Notes under the pieces: generated by a model
Databases searched by the model: none
Seen by the model: only the letters and a program-made list of their open reading frames with translations
Told to the model about the DNA's origin: nothing
Assembly (NCBI GenBank): GCA_001770205.1
Contig: MEQL01000025.1
Span: forward strand, 56,453-120,452
Source: Bdellovibrionales bacterium RIFOXYD12_FULL_39_22
GTDB lineage: Bacteria > Bdellovibrionota > Bacteriovoracia > Bacteriovoracales > Bacteriovoracaceae
Direction: 5' to 3'
Length of the DNA: 64,000 nt
Shown here: piece after piece, positions 9,872 through 18,799 of the stretch
Position numbering within the stretch: the first letter of the stretch is position 1
Layout of the letters: each line of letters begins with the position of its first letter
Translations under genes and position numbers: made by a program

Positions 9872-10163
9872 TCTAAAATACTCCAAATGTCGATTTGACA
9901 GAAAAAATTGGCATTTTTTTTACTATTTTAATTATATTCCATTAGTAAAAAATGTGTAGAAGTTACGAAAATTGCAGAATTTTCACATAAATATTTTTTG
10001 TTTTGCAGTATGCATTGTTATTTTCATGAGATCTTTTAACTCAACTACTGCCTCAGAGCATATTTTTTATGCACAAATTGCTATGGGCAGATAAGTTTAA
10101 ACATAGCTAATAAACTGCCGAGAAGACTAATAGCTTGGCATGTTAATAAAAAAGGAAGTTTAT
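9872..10163. other. Divergent intergenic region
   Basis: About 290 bp of very AT-rich sequence separate two divergent genes. It includes poly-T runs and must hold promoters for both sides, but I cannot place clear boxes with confidence. A 22-codon ORF from 10026 has no ribosome binding site and is not called. Confidence 0.4.
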
Positions 10164-13151
10164 ATGAATCAACTGCTAAAAAAACTGGCCGTTTATACAT
10201 CGGTGATTTCGCTAATAAATCTAAACCCTATCATCATCTCCGATGCCTTCGCAGCAAAGAGTGAAAGGTTAAGCGAAGTAGAAAATCAATCAAACAGTAG
10301 CATAAACAATCTACTGGGAATTTTTGATCAAACCATGGCCACCTTTACTCAGATGCAGCAACAGGCGATGGCCAACCAAAACGCAATGTCCATGATGCAG
10401 CAGATTCAAGCATACAAACCAACTGTGTATCCTTCAAAATATTTTCCCCAATGTAAAGTGCCGGCGGCCGTTCCTGCTACTCCACAAAATATGTGCGAAA
10501 ATATAAAAAACGATATGAGCGCCACCGTGGCCACCCAGATTATTACCTTGGCACAACAATACAAAGACGCTTACGATAAAATGCTCTCGCGTGGGCAAAC
10601 ATCTCAGTACCCGATCGGAATGCAATGTATTGAAGAATATGCCAAGCACCAAGACACCATCTTGCAAGATAAAATTAACCAACTAACTGCGGCCCAGGCA
10701 GAGGTCAACAAACAGATGCAGGCCATGCGAGATGTGAACAAAAAAATCACCGAAGATATGGCACAAATTGATTCCGAGCTAAACGGCAAAAAAAATGGAG
10801 AGGCCAGCATCGAAGAAAAAGGCCGAGATCTATCTAAGTACTTTGCCGGAACTCCCTGCACCCAGGTACTTAATGCCTCCATGCAAAAAAGTGAAAATGG
10901 CCTTCGAGAAATAAAAAAATCGATGTCCGAAGCTAAAAACGGAGAAAAAAGTTTAGTTGATCTGGCCAATCAGTTGGTTGCTAACGAAGGAAAAATTCGC
11001 GATCAAATTAGTCGACAGTTGGGCCGCTTGGGAAGTTTTATCCAAGCAAATGGAATTACCAATCCCAATCAAGTACCCCGCCTTTTTGAAGGAAGCGGAT
11101 ATGATCAAAGTAAATTTGAAGGAATCATCAACACCCACCTCTCTGCACTAGTTGCCAAACAACAAAATTTAAATTCAAAAATGGCCGGACTTGATCTGGG
11201 CCAAGTGATTCCGGAAGTTAACTCTATAAACTTTCGACAAAGTTTAACCGACTTTAGTCCAGACGATCTAAAAGACGGAATTATTGCCAAATGTATCTCC
11301 GGTGATAGTAGCAACAGTCTAGGAATGAAATTTAGTGCGCTAATCAAAGGAGTTAAATTAGGCGGCAGTGGCCGTGGCACCATGGTAGAAAATTATCGCA
11401 AAGAATTAAAGCTAATTTTAAATCGCGGCAGTTCGCTCGAAGATACGTTGGCAGACCTTCAAAAGCTGGATCGATCTTATAACTACAAAATGCAAATTCA
11501 ACTAGACACCATAACAGAGGGAATACACAACATCTCCGTATCGGATTACTACACAGAAACAGCTAAACGTTGCAGCAACCAGTACAATCGCTCTTATGCC
11601 GATAAAGTGAGCAAGGCCCGTGAGTACATTCACGATATTGCCAACGAGTACGATTCCTTAATGAACAATATTACTGCCGACGTTAGCGCCGAGTTACTCG
11701 ATTGTTCTAAAAGTACCAGCAACATGTCAGGAAGTTGCAACGAGAAGTTACTAGACACCTCCAGTTCCAGTTTTTGTCTGGCATCTGCCAAAACTTGTGC
11801 TGTGAATATAAATCAGTGTATGGCCAAGGTAGAGTCAGTTATCAAAGATCGAGAAAATCTTATCAAAGTAAAGGCCCTGGCCTTTAATCGCAATGTCGAA
11901 TCTTTACTGGCCGCTCAAGAACAATACTTGAAAGTTTTAAAAGCACAGGTTGGAGTAGATATGGATTGGTTTAAACAATACTTCCCCGGTGCCAACTATA
12001 ACCTTCTTAGTGATCTCTTCGTAGCAATGCCGGCCATGGAAAAAAAATATGGAGCAGAGCTGCGCGGGGGTGGCGATATGGAGGAACTGCTAAATGGAGA
12101 AAACTCTCTGCCTCGGCAAATCGACAAGCTCAAGGAGATGTTAGCTGAACAAAAAGGTAAAATCCAAACAGAGATTAACGATTATATGCAGGCCAAAGAA
12201 GAGAGTATAAGAACAAATCAAGCAACATACCAGGCCATACTTACTGAATGCAAAGGTAAATACGACACATACGTTGCAGGCAAAGAAAGAATGATGCAAC
12301 AAATGCAACAACAACAACAAGAGATGCTCGGCAAGGCCACTAAGTTTTGTCAAAAATATGATCTGCTTACTAGAGGAAATGACCCCGGCCCACTGTGCGA
12401 TGGAAGTTTTAGTCCTACTGATTTGCTTTCAGATTCTACCGAAGTAGTAAGCTATATTAATCCCGATGCACTAGATATGTTAGTGGAGATAAAAGGTATT
12501 TGTAATCAACGAGAAAAAGATGATGGCGAGTTAGCAGATATGAAGGAGGAGGATTCATCCTATGTGGCACAACTTTGTGATAAATATGAAGCCTGGGAAA
12601 CCGTAAAAGAAAAAATGGAAGCTAGAATTAAAAAAATAAAAGATGAAGAATCTAAAGATGAAATTAAAAAAATAATGGAAGATATTTCTGAAAAAGAGGA
12701 AGATGTTAATAACGACGTTAAAAAAATAGACGTCAAAGAAGGCGTTTATGCGACCGATCCAAAAAATATAATTGAAGAGGCCAAAGAACAAGAAAATGAA
12801 AACGACGTATGTAAACAATACCAGGCCTTGCAAATTGCAACGAATGAAATCGACAATAGTTGCTCTGCCGCCTCCGATAAAACCGAATGCCAAATGAAGA
12901 ACCTTGATCGAAAAAAACCGTCCAATGAACATATCAAAGAGATCAATAATGGCCTTTATAAAATATTGCTAGAAACCGATTCTTCCCAATTAGGTATCTC
13001 CAGCATTGGAGAAAAAGATGAAGAGATCAACGTCCCCTACTGCTGGGCCTTTAATGCCAATGGACGACAATATAGCGATTCTTCTGATCCATGGGGACTA
13101 CGAAATTCTAAATTGGATGCAATAATAGACAGTACTCTTAACAGGAAGTAG
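10164..13151 (+). CDS. Large secreted coiled-coil, Cys-containing protein of unknown function
   Basis: The ATG at 10164 follows AAAGGAAG and starts a signal peptide (MNQLLKKLAVYTSVISLI). No family is recognised in the 995 aa. The sequence is mostly helical with heptad-like stretches, Gln/Met-rich segments (QQMQQQQQEM near residue 720), about twenty scattered Cys and a Lys/Glu-rich coiled coil near residue 830. A mature exported form with disulfides is likely. It is followed 54 bp later by a lipoprotein metallopeptidase gene on the same strand, so the two are probably co-expressed. Confidence 0.75.
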   Translation: MNQLLKKLAVYTSVISLINLNPIIISDAFAAKSERLSEVENQSNSSINNLLGIFDQTMATFTQMQQQAMANQNAMSMMQQIQAYKPTVYPSKYFPQCKVPAAVPATPQNMCENIKNDMSATVATQIITLAQQYKDAYDKMLSRGQTSQYPIGMQCIEEYAKHQDTILQDKINQLTAAQAEVNKQMQAMRDVNKKITEDMAQIDSELNGKKNGEASIEEKGRDLSKYFAGTPCTQVLNASMQKSENGLREIKKSMSEAKNGEKSLVDLANQLVANEGKIRDQISRQLGRLGSFIQANGITNPNQVPRLFEGSGYDQSKFEGIINTHLSALVAKQQNLNSKMAGLDLGQVIPEVNSINFRQSLTDFSPDDLKDGIIAKCISGDSSNSLGMKFSALIKGVKLGGSGRGTMVENYRKELKLILNRGSSLEDTLADLQKLDRSYNYKMQIQLDTITEGIHNISVSDYYTETAKRCSNQYNRSYADKVSKAREYIHDIANEYDSLMNNITADVSAELLDCSKSTSNMSGSCNEKLLDTSSSSFCLASAKTCAVNINQCMAKVESVIKDRENLIKVKALAFNRNVESLLAAQEQYLKVLKAQVGVDMDWFKQYFPGANYNLLSDLFVAMPAMEKKYGAELRGGGDMEELLNGENSLPRQIDKLKEMLAEQKGKIQTEINDYMQAKEESIRTNQATYQAILTECKGKYDTYVAGKERMMQQMQQQQQEMLGKATKFCQKYDLLTRGNDPGPLCDGSFSPTDLLSDSTEVVSYINPDALDMLVEIKGICNQREKDDGELADMKEEDSSYVAQLCDKYEAWETVKEKMEARIKKIKDEESKDEIKKIMEDISEKEEDVNNDVKKIDVKEGVYATDPKNIIEEAKEQENENDVCKQYQALQIATNEIDNSCSAASDKTECQMKNLDRKKPSNEHIKEINNGLYKILLETDSSQLGISSIGEKDEEINVPYCWAFNANGRQYSDSSDPWGLRNSKLDAIIDSTLNRK

Positions 13152-13205
13152 CGTATTAAAAAAAACATCTTAAAACCACTCTACTTTACTCTGATTCACT
13201 ACCAA

Positions 13206-15551
13206 ATGACGTTAGCTCTTACTCTCGTCTTCTTAGTCAGCAGTTGTATTGGGCCAGTATCTGATGATACGGCCTTAGGCAAGAGACAGTCCACTCCCAA
13301 AAGTAATGATCCTGCCAATGTAGGATTATACGAGAGTCGAGTGTTAGAGGACAATCCGATAATTCTCTCCGGTAATTATAATCTAGATCATGATTACAAC
13401 TTAAATCTGCTACTTAGTAGTCGGGGGAAATTTATCACCAACAGCAGTACATTAACTGCCGATTGCTCAATGGGAGATGAAGTCGTTGATAGTTGTTTTC
13501 AGGTTAGGAAAGATAGCAATGCTGTCTCCTCGATCTATTATAAAAATCAAAAATGGGCATTCCCCGTAGGCAGTGATGAGTTTCATCAAGTGTTGGCCTA
13601 TTATCACACTTATAAAATTGTTAATAAATTTAACAGTGCTCTCTATTCGGCGATGCAAACCGCCTACGGCCCTGATTTGATCTCCCCACAATATACCCTT
13701 TCCGCTCTTCCACAAGATCTTATCTCTATGCATGCCTTCTGGCCCTCTGAACGCAGTTTGCGCATCTATGCCGTCTCTGGGGAACTGGATAACTCTGTTT
13801 ATCAACCGGCCGATTTTTCTATTTCCTATGGGGAAGATCGCTATTACAACACGCTCAAATGGGTACAAGATCCAACAATTATTTATCACGAAACTGCACA
13901 TGCCCTAATTCATTTAATGCTAAATCTACGCAACAATGCCTCCGCTGGTATCAGTACGCGCGCCGATTTAGGCCATCTCTACTACGATGAGGCGGGCTCC
14001 ATAGGCGAAGGCATTTCAGACTACTTCAGTTATTTTATAAATGGACGCAATCATTTAGGAGAATGGGCGGTTGGAAGATATTTGAATCTCTCTCGTCCTA
14101 TCGATGAGGATGATCCCATTCATGCACTAGGCATTGCCAAAACTCCGGAAGGAAGACTCTCCTATCCTAATTATTTAAACTATGACCCCAATAATAGTTC
14201 CATCAAAATTGAAGATGTACACAATAGCGGGATGATTGTTTCACACTACCTAATTGCTCTTACCGAAAGTTTAGCGGAACAATGTTCACTAACCACGACA
14301 ACCGCCCAATATGCTGTTGTACATATTATGGCCGAAGCATTAGCAGAGTTGGGAGACTTTACTTCACAGGGAAATGATAGCAATATTGCTGAAAACTACT
14401 ACATCAACCACTCTCCGGCCCACGCTCCAGAGTGGCAGCGAGTAGCAAATCCAATAAACTTCCGCAGCTTCTTTCAGCGCATGGCCAAAGCGACGTATAT
14501 GATTTTTAACGACTATGGACAAAGCGTTGCTTGCAATGGATCAACATATCCAAAAGATAAAATTGAAACGCTTCTAGATCAGTATGGCCTGCTACTGTTT
14601 AAAACTTACAATGAAAACGGCAATGATAAAGATGATGGCCATGATGGAACTTCCACTGCGGTTAATGTGGCCAATCGCCTTCATACGACATTAGTAGCAA
14701 AAGATTTTGTAAAACTAGATCCGACTCAAAATGCCACACCTGCTTTTATTTTTGATAAACGCTCAGATATGCTGGGTGCCGTCAGTGACCTGCGGGCCAG
14801 TGGACAAATAACAGAAGTTTCGCCCCTAATCCCAGATGATCTCGCTTACAACAATGGCAATGGGAAAATCAGTCCAGGAGAAATCGTCGGAGTTATGCTC
14901 AATCTCTATAACGATTCCAACTCTCCCATCGCCGGAGTGCAAGTAATTGCCAACAAATGGGATCATGTAAAAAGCACCGCACCATGTAACAACTTGGGTG
15001 ATAACTGGCCCACCATAGCAGAAGGAGGGGCCGCGGCAGGAAATAGTGGCACCCCGGGAGATTGTGAATATATTAGCAGAGAAAATGGCGATGAAGACGA
15101 AGAAGATTTAGGAGAGGCCTGTTTTGTACAACTCAATGAAGATAATGCCACTAAGTGGGTAACACAGAGTGAGTTTGTGGCCAATAGTGCTTCTATCTCG
15201 CCAGAGCAATGTTTAGGGGGGGCCAATAACACTCAAAGCTGTCTAGTTAGAGTAATTCCTAATATGGATCAGGCCTTCTATTCTAAAATGGATGCTAAAT
15301 CTACTTGGACAAAAACAGTATTCCCCAACGGGCAAGAGCAAGATATTCGCACTTCTCACATAATCATGATGGAAACCAGTCCTTGGATTGCCCCTGGTAC
15401 TACTTTTAACTGTCGCTTTCGCCTACGTTTTTCTAATTGTGAAGATTGTTACTCTGATGCAAGTTATAGTGGAGATGACTATCTAGATTACGAATACAGT
15501 GGCGGAAAACCATTTAAAATTGTTCACTTCCAATTTATCGTTATTAATTAG
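13206..15551 (+). CDS. Lipoprotein gluzincin-type metallopeptidase
   Basis: The N-terminus MTLALTLVFLVSSC is a type II signal peptide with Cys in the lipobox position. H228-E-T-A-H232 is a HExxH zinc motif, and EAGSIGEGISD (residues 262-272) matches the second gluzincin motif of M4/M36 peptidases, in which E268 would be the third zinc ligand and D272 its conserved partner. The C-terminal ~250 residues hold a Ca-site-like acidic stretch and Cys-rich beta regions, possibly substrate-binding. The ribosome binding site is weak. The product is inferred to be a cell-surface or periplasmic endopeptidase. Its stop is 3 bp from that of the convergent gene. Confidence 0.78.
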   Translation: MTLALTLVFLVSSCIGPVSDDTALGKRQSTPKSNDPANVGLYESRVLEDNPIILSGNYNLDHDYNLNLLLSSRGKFITNSSTLTADCSMGDEVVDSCFQVRKDSNAVSSIYYKNQKWAFPVGSDEFHQVLAYYHTYKIVNKFNSALYSAMQTAYGPDLISPQYTLSALPQDLISMHAFWPSERSLRIYAVSGELDNSVYQPADFSISYGEDRYYNTLKWVQDPTIIYHETAHALIHLMLNLRNNASAGISTRADLGHLYYDEAGSIGEGISDYFSYFINGRNHLGEWAVGRYLNLSRPIDEDDPIHALGIAKTPEGRLSYPNYLNYDPNNSSIKIEDVHNSGMIVSHYLIALTESLAEQCSLTTTTAQYAVVHIMAEALAELGDFTSQGNDSNIAENYYINHSPAHAPEWQRVANPINFRSFFQRMAKATYMIFNDYGQSVACNGSTYPKDKIETLLDQYGLLLFKTYNENGNDKDDGHDGTSTAVNVANRLHTTLVAKDFVKLDPTQNATPAFIFDKRSDMLGAVSDLRASGQITEVSPLIPDDLAYNNGNGKISPGEIVGVMLNLYNDSNSPIAGVQVIANKWDHVKSTAPCNNLGDNWPTIAEGGAAAGNSGTPGDCEYISRENGDEDEEDLGEACFVQLNEDNATKWVTQSEFVANSASISPEQCLGGANNTQSCLVRVIPNMDQAFYSKMDAKSTWTKTVFPNGQEQDIRTSHIIMMETSPWIAPGTTFNCRFRLRFSNCEDCYSDASYSGDDYLDYEYSGGKPFKIVHFQFIVIN

Positions 15552-15554
15552 TCA

Positions 15555-17297
15555 TCAGCGCCTAGGCATATCCCAGGAATGTCCCGCGGGGATAAGGCCA
15601 TCATTGGCCAATACTTTTTTAATTTTTTCTTCTATGGCATTATCAACCTTTCCTCCTAGATTAATATGGAAGGTGCCCTTTCCCTCTTTTATGGGAATAT
15701 AATCAATACATATCATTAGCTCTTTGGCCTGCTCTTTGCTTATTTTATCCACCCCCAATCCCACAACTGCTTTGCGCAGTTCCTTCTCTAAATTTTCGGA
15801 TTTTACAATTAACTCGGAACGAACCTTGGCCGGGATGACGCTACCATCAACATAGTTAGTATCTACAAAAACCAGTCGATATTTGCTGGGATTTTTTTTT
15901 GACATAATTGATATTAATTTTTTTTTCTCCTCACTACTCCATTTTCTATCAGGAAGAAAAATTCCATCATCCCCCGAAAAACGAACTGGATTGGCCCCCT
16001 CACTGGTAGTGGCGCCAAAATTTTGTAAAGACTGGTTTAATTCTCTTTTTTGCAGGTTAAAATTATCCGTAACTTTCTGAACCTCTCTCCAAATTGCTCC
16101 TAATGATCTATCCACCACAACATTGGGGGAAACATTGGCCTCTGTTTCTAACATACCCTTCATTATCGCCTGAATATTTTCCACTCCCATTCCCGAGAAA
16201 TCTATTGAAACAATTCCATGCTGGGCCTTTTCTAAGTCAATGCGAATACGATCTCGAATAAATAGTGGTGGATTGATAGCATCGCATTTTTCAAAATAGT
16301 CAGTCATCGCATCAATCACCTTATCATCAGCAAGTTCTGCCCCTGCATAGATTGATTTGATCTTGGCCCTAATGGCCGCCCGATATTCTGCCGTGGATGG
16401 AAAAGATCCACGTTTATTTTTGCGGAGAATTTCTACAACATCATAATCTAAAATATACTTGCCATCTTCAACAAAAGTCATTATCCCAGTCCGCAATAGT
16501 TCCCTATTATTTTGCAAAGACTCATGAACTTTTTTTATTGCCAATATATCTTGATGCATTTGTGGCAAATGATCTGCAAAATCTAAAATCAAACCATCGT
16601 TGGTATCTTTTAAATGTTGGCGGGCACCTCTTGCTCCCATATTGGCCTTAATAGCATCACTTCCAATCCCACCTAAAAACCATTGCGCAGGTTTGCCCAA
16701 TTGGCCTTCCATTCCCAAGGCCAATTGTAAAAGCCCGGTTGATTCAAGCGTATTTAAAAGTTTTTGATTGGCCTGCTGATACGTTGCTTTTAGAAGCTGA
16801 TTTAAATCATACTCCTTTCCGTTCGAGGCAAGTTGCTGTTTGAGCTCATTATAAAAAGCATCGTAGTACATGTTATTAACAGCATCCCCAAATTTTTTGT
16901 CTTTGAATAATTTATCATTCAAATCTTTGAGTACAGCATTCTCGATATCAACATAAACTAATCTTTCCACACCATCTTTTTTTTCAATTACGCGAAACCG
17001 CAATGATTTATAATCACCATATTCAGCATCCGCAATCGGCCCACCCATTTCAACCATGTCAACGCCCACTGTCTGGCCACTTTCCATCTTGCGCATAAAT
17101 TCTCTATTATCCAAATCCAAAGAACGTCCCTGCCAGGCATCTTTAAACTCTTGTGCCTTTGCAGAATTTTTAATTTGATGCTCAAAAACTTCTCGCTCTG
17201 CTTTTAGCGCAACTAAAACGCAGTCGTTGGCACTGCTTGCCGGCATGGCATGCGAAAAAATAAACAGAAATAAAAAAATCAAAAGATAATTTTGCAC
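15555..17297 (-). CDS. Secreted protein of unknown function
   Basis: A GTG start begins a signal peptide (MQNYLLIFLFLFIFSHAMPASSA) followed by 555 residues with no family I recognise. The sequence is mixed alpha/beta, has only a few Cys and ends in GHSWDMPRR. The strand and spacing (73 bp) suggest it is transcribed with the upstream metallopeptidase-like gene that ends at 17371. The GTG has no clear ribosome binding site. Confidence 0.65.
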   Translation of the reverse strand: MQNYLLIFLFLFIFSHAMPASSANDCVLVALKAEREVFEHQIKNSAKAQEFKDAWQGRSLDLDNREFMRKMESGQTVGVDMVEMGGPIADAEYGDYKSLRFRVIEKKDGVERLVYVDIENAVLKDLNDKLFKDKKFGDAVNNMYYDAFYNELKQQLASNGKEYDLNQLLKATYQQANQKLLNTLESTGLLQLALGMEGQLGKPAQWFLGGIGSDAIKANMGARGARQHLKDTNDGLILDFADHLPQMHQDILAIKKVHESLQNNRELLRTGIMTFVEDGKYILDYDVVEILRKNKRGSFPSTAEYRAAIRAKIKSIYAGAELADDKVIDAMTDYFEKCDAINPPLFIRDRIRIDLEKAQHGIVSIDFSGMGVENIQAIMKGMLETEANVSPNVVVDRSLGAIWREVQKVTDNFNLQKRELNQSLQNFGATTSEGANPVRFSGDDGIFLPDRKWSSEEKKKLISIMSKKNPSKYRLVFVDTNYVDGSVIPAKVRSELIVKSENLEKELRKAVVGLGVDKISKEQAKELMICIDYIPIKEGKGTFHINLGGKVDNAIEEKIKKVLANDGLIPAGHSWDMPRR

Positions 17298-17370
17298 AAT
17301 AAATTATTCACAAAAATGAGCACAAAACAAAGCATAAAACCCACCACACATAAAACTCTGTGGCCAATGC

Positions 17371-18789
17371 TTAATCAAAAATATTTTTAAACTTATACTT
17401 AGCGGCCGCCTCTTCACAGCTATTATTAATAAACTTTTTTCGATAAATTTCTGCTTGAAGTAGTCTAAAAATAAGAGGAGGTGTTCGCCCATCAACTCCT
17501 GGTTTTTTAAAATAGTTGCTATCATAATCATCTTTGCTATTATTACTTCGCCCCTGCCTACAAATAGGGTTGTCCTTTAGAGGCATTCCCCCTCTCAAGA
17601 AGATCGCATCGGCCCAAATCTCTTCGCTATATTTATGCTCTAAACTTTCAACTTGTTTACTCTGGCCATTTTCCTGACAATAATATTTTTCTTTTTTTGT
17701 CTCAGTCCGAGTAATAATTTGACTAGTGCTCTTCTCACGCCAAGAAAGAAAAATGGCCAGAGACTGACAACTAGTCCCCACCTCCTTGTTCCTAAATAGT
17801 CTGGAAACCAAATGGCCCATCTCATGTTTTATTCTCTCTTGAACAACCTCCGGATCTGATTTTAAAGATGCCCAAGACACCTTGATTGCACCATTGTTCC
17901 CACTTCCTAAATGATCATCTAAGGGCGGCACCTCGCCGTAATTGGCACAAAACAGCGCCATTTCTTTATATCTTTTTTGTTGTAAATCCAAAGATACTGC
18001 CCCCAAGGCCTCTTTAATTATCTGTTCACTTTCCATACTAGCTTTTAATAAATTATCTCTCCACTGTTTTATATCTTTTATTTTTTTTTGCTCTAATGCC
18101 AATAGTTCTTGCATAAATTTTTCTTCAAACTCTTGGGGAGATAGCGGCACTTGTAGTTCAATGGCCTGCAATTTTTCCTTAATAACCTGAAGACTTTGGA
18201 CAGACAATTTGCTGAGTGGCCCAATTAAAATTTGCTCTACTGCACTATCTTTAATTTTCTGTAAATAACTAGGCTCATAATCACTCAAAGATAATTTAGT
18301 TGTAAAATACGATAGAGAGCAAAACTCTCCAACCTTATTTGCCTCCTGCTGTAGCATCGTATCTGACCTGTTTCCCACACCTGGAGATAGTGACAAGCGT
18401 TCCAAATATTGCAACTTGATATTGTGTTCTTCATCCAATCGCGCAACTATATTGCCAAACAACTCCCTCAGTTTATCCCCGACGCCTTCGTTTGCCTTTC
18501 TTTGAACCTGCGCTTTGAGTTTATTGAGTTGATTTTCATAACTATTTTCCATGTCACGCTGCTCATATGGGACACAGACACTTACGATACATCGGCCAAT
18601 GGGATCATCTGCACTTTTTATACCATACGGCAACGGCAAAAAAGATTCTGCTGCACAAGATGAAGATGCCAAATTAGGGTCACCTACTGCCACCCCATCA
18701 TTGTTGGCCTTTATCAGTAAAGTAGCGGCCCTAATCAACTCTGCATTTGATGAATCGATAGCATCCAGCTTTATAGTAAAAAAAAGCAA
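17371..18789 (-). CDS. Secreted protein with HExxH metallopeptidase motif
   Basis: HEMGHL near residue 320 is a zincin motif, and EEIWADAIF about 75 residues later resembles the ExxxD third-ligand motif of M48-like gluzincins. Cys residues and an N-terminal hydrophobic run (LLLFFTIKLDA) indicate export. No ATG or GTG opens the frame: TTG at 18789 is the only standard option, but it falls inside the hydrophobic run, and the in-frame codons upstream (GKIALL) look like part of the signal peptide. The true start may be a rare codon such as ATA. The gene follows the FN3 gene almost without a gap. Confidence 0.65.
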   Translation of the reverse strand: MLFFTIKLDAIDSSNAELIRAATLLIKANNDGVAVGDPNLASSSCAAESFLPLPYGIKSADDPIGRCIVSVCVPYEQRDMENSYENQLNKLKAQVQRKANEGVGDKLRELFGNIVARLDEEHNIKLQYLERLSLSPGVGNRSDTMLQQEANKVGEFCSLSYFTTKLSLSDYEPSYLQKIKDSAVEQILIGPLSKLSVQSLQVIKEKLQAIELQVPLSPQEFEEKFMQELLALEQKKIKDIKQWRDNLLKASMESEQIIKEALGAVSLDLQQKRYKEMALFCANYGEVPPLDDHLGSGNNGAIKVSWASLKSDPEVVQERIKHEMGHLVSRLFRNKEVGTSCQSLAIFLSWREKSTSQIITRTETKKEKYYCQENGQSKQVESLEHKYSEEIWADAIFLRGGMPLKDNPICRQGRSNNSKDDYDSNYFKKPGVDGRTPPLIFRLLQAEIYRKKFINNSCEEAAAKYKFKNIFD

Positions 18790-18799
18790 TAGTGCTATT

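Noticed and set aside
10026..10094. 22-codon ORF in the divergent region
   Set aside because: No ribosome binding site, and no context such as an enzyme or exporter gene.
12555..12932. 125-codon Phe-rich minus-strand frame inside the large coiled-coil gene
   Set aside because: Produced by reading Lys/Glu-rich coding sequence in reverse; no RBS.
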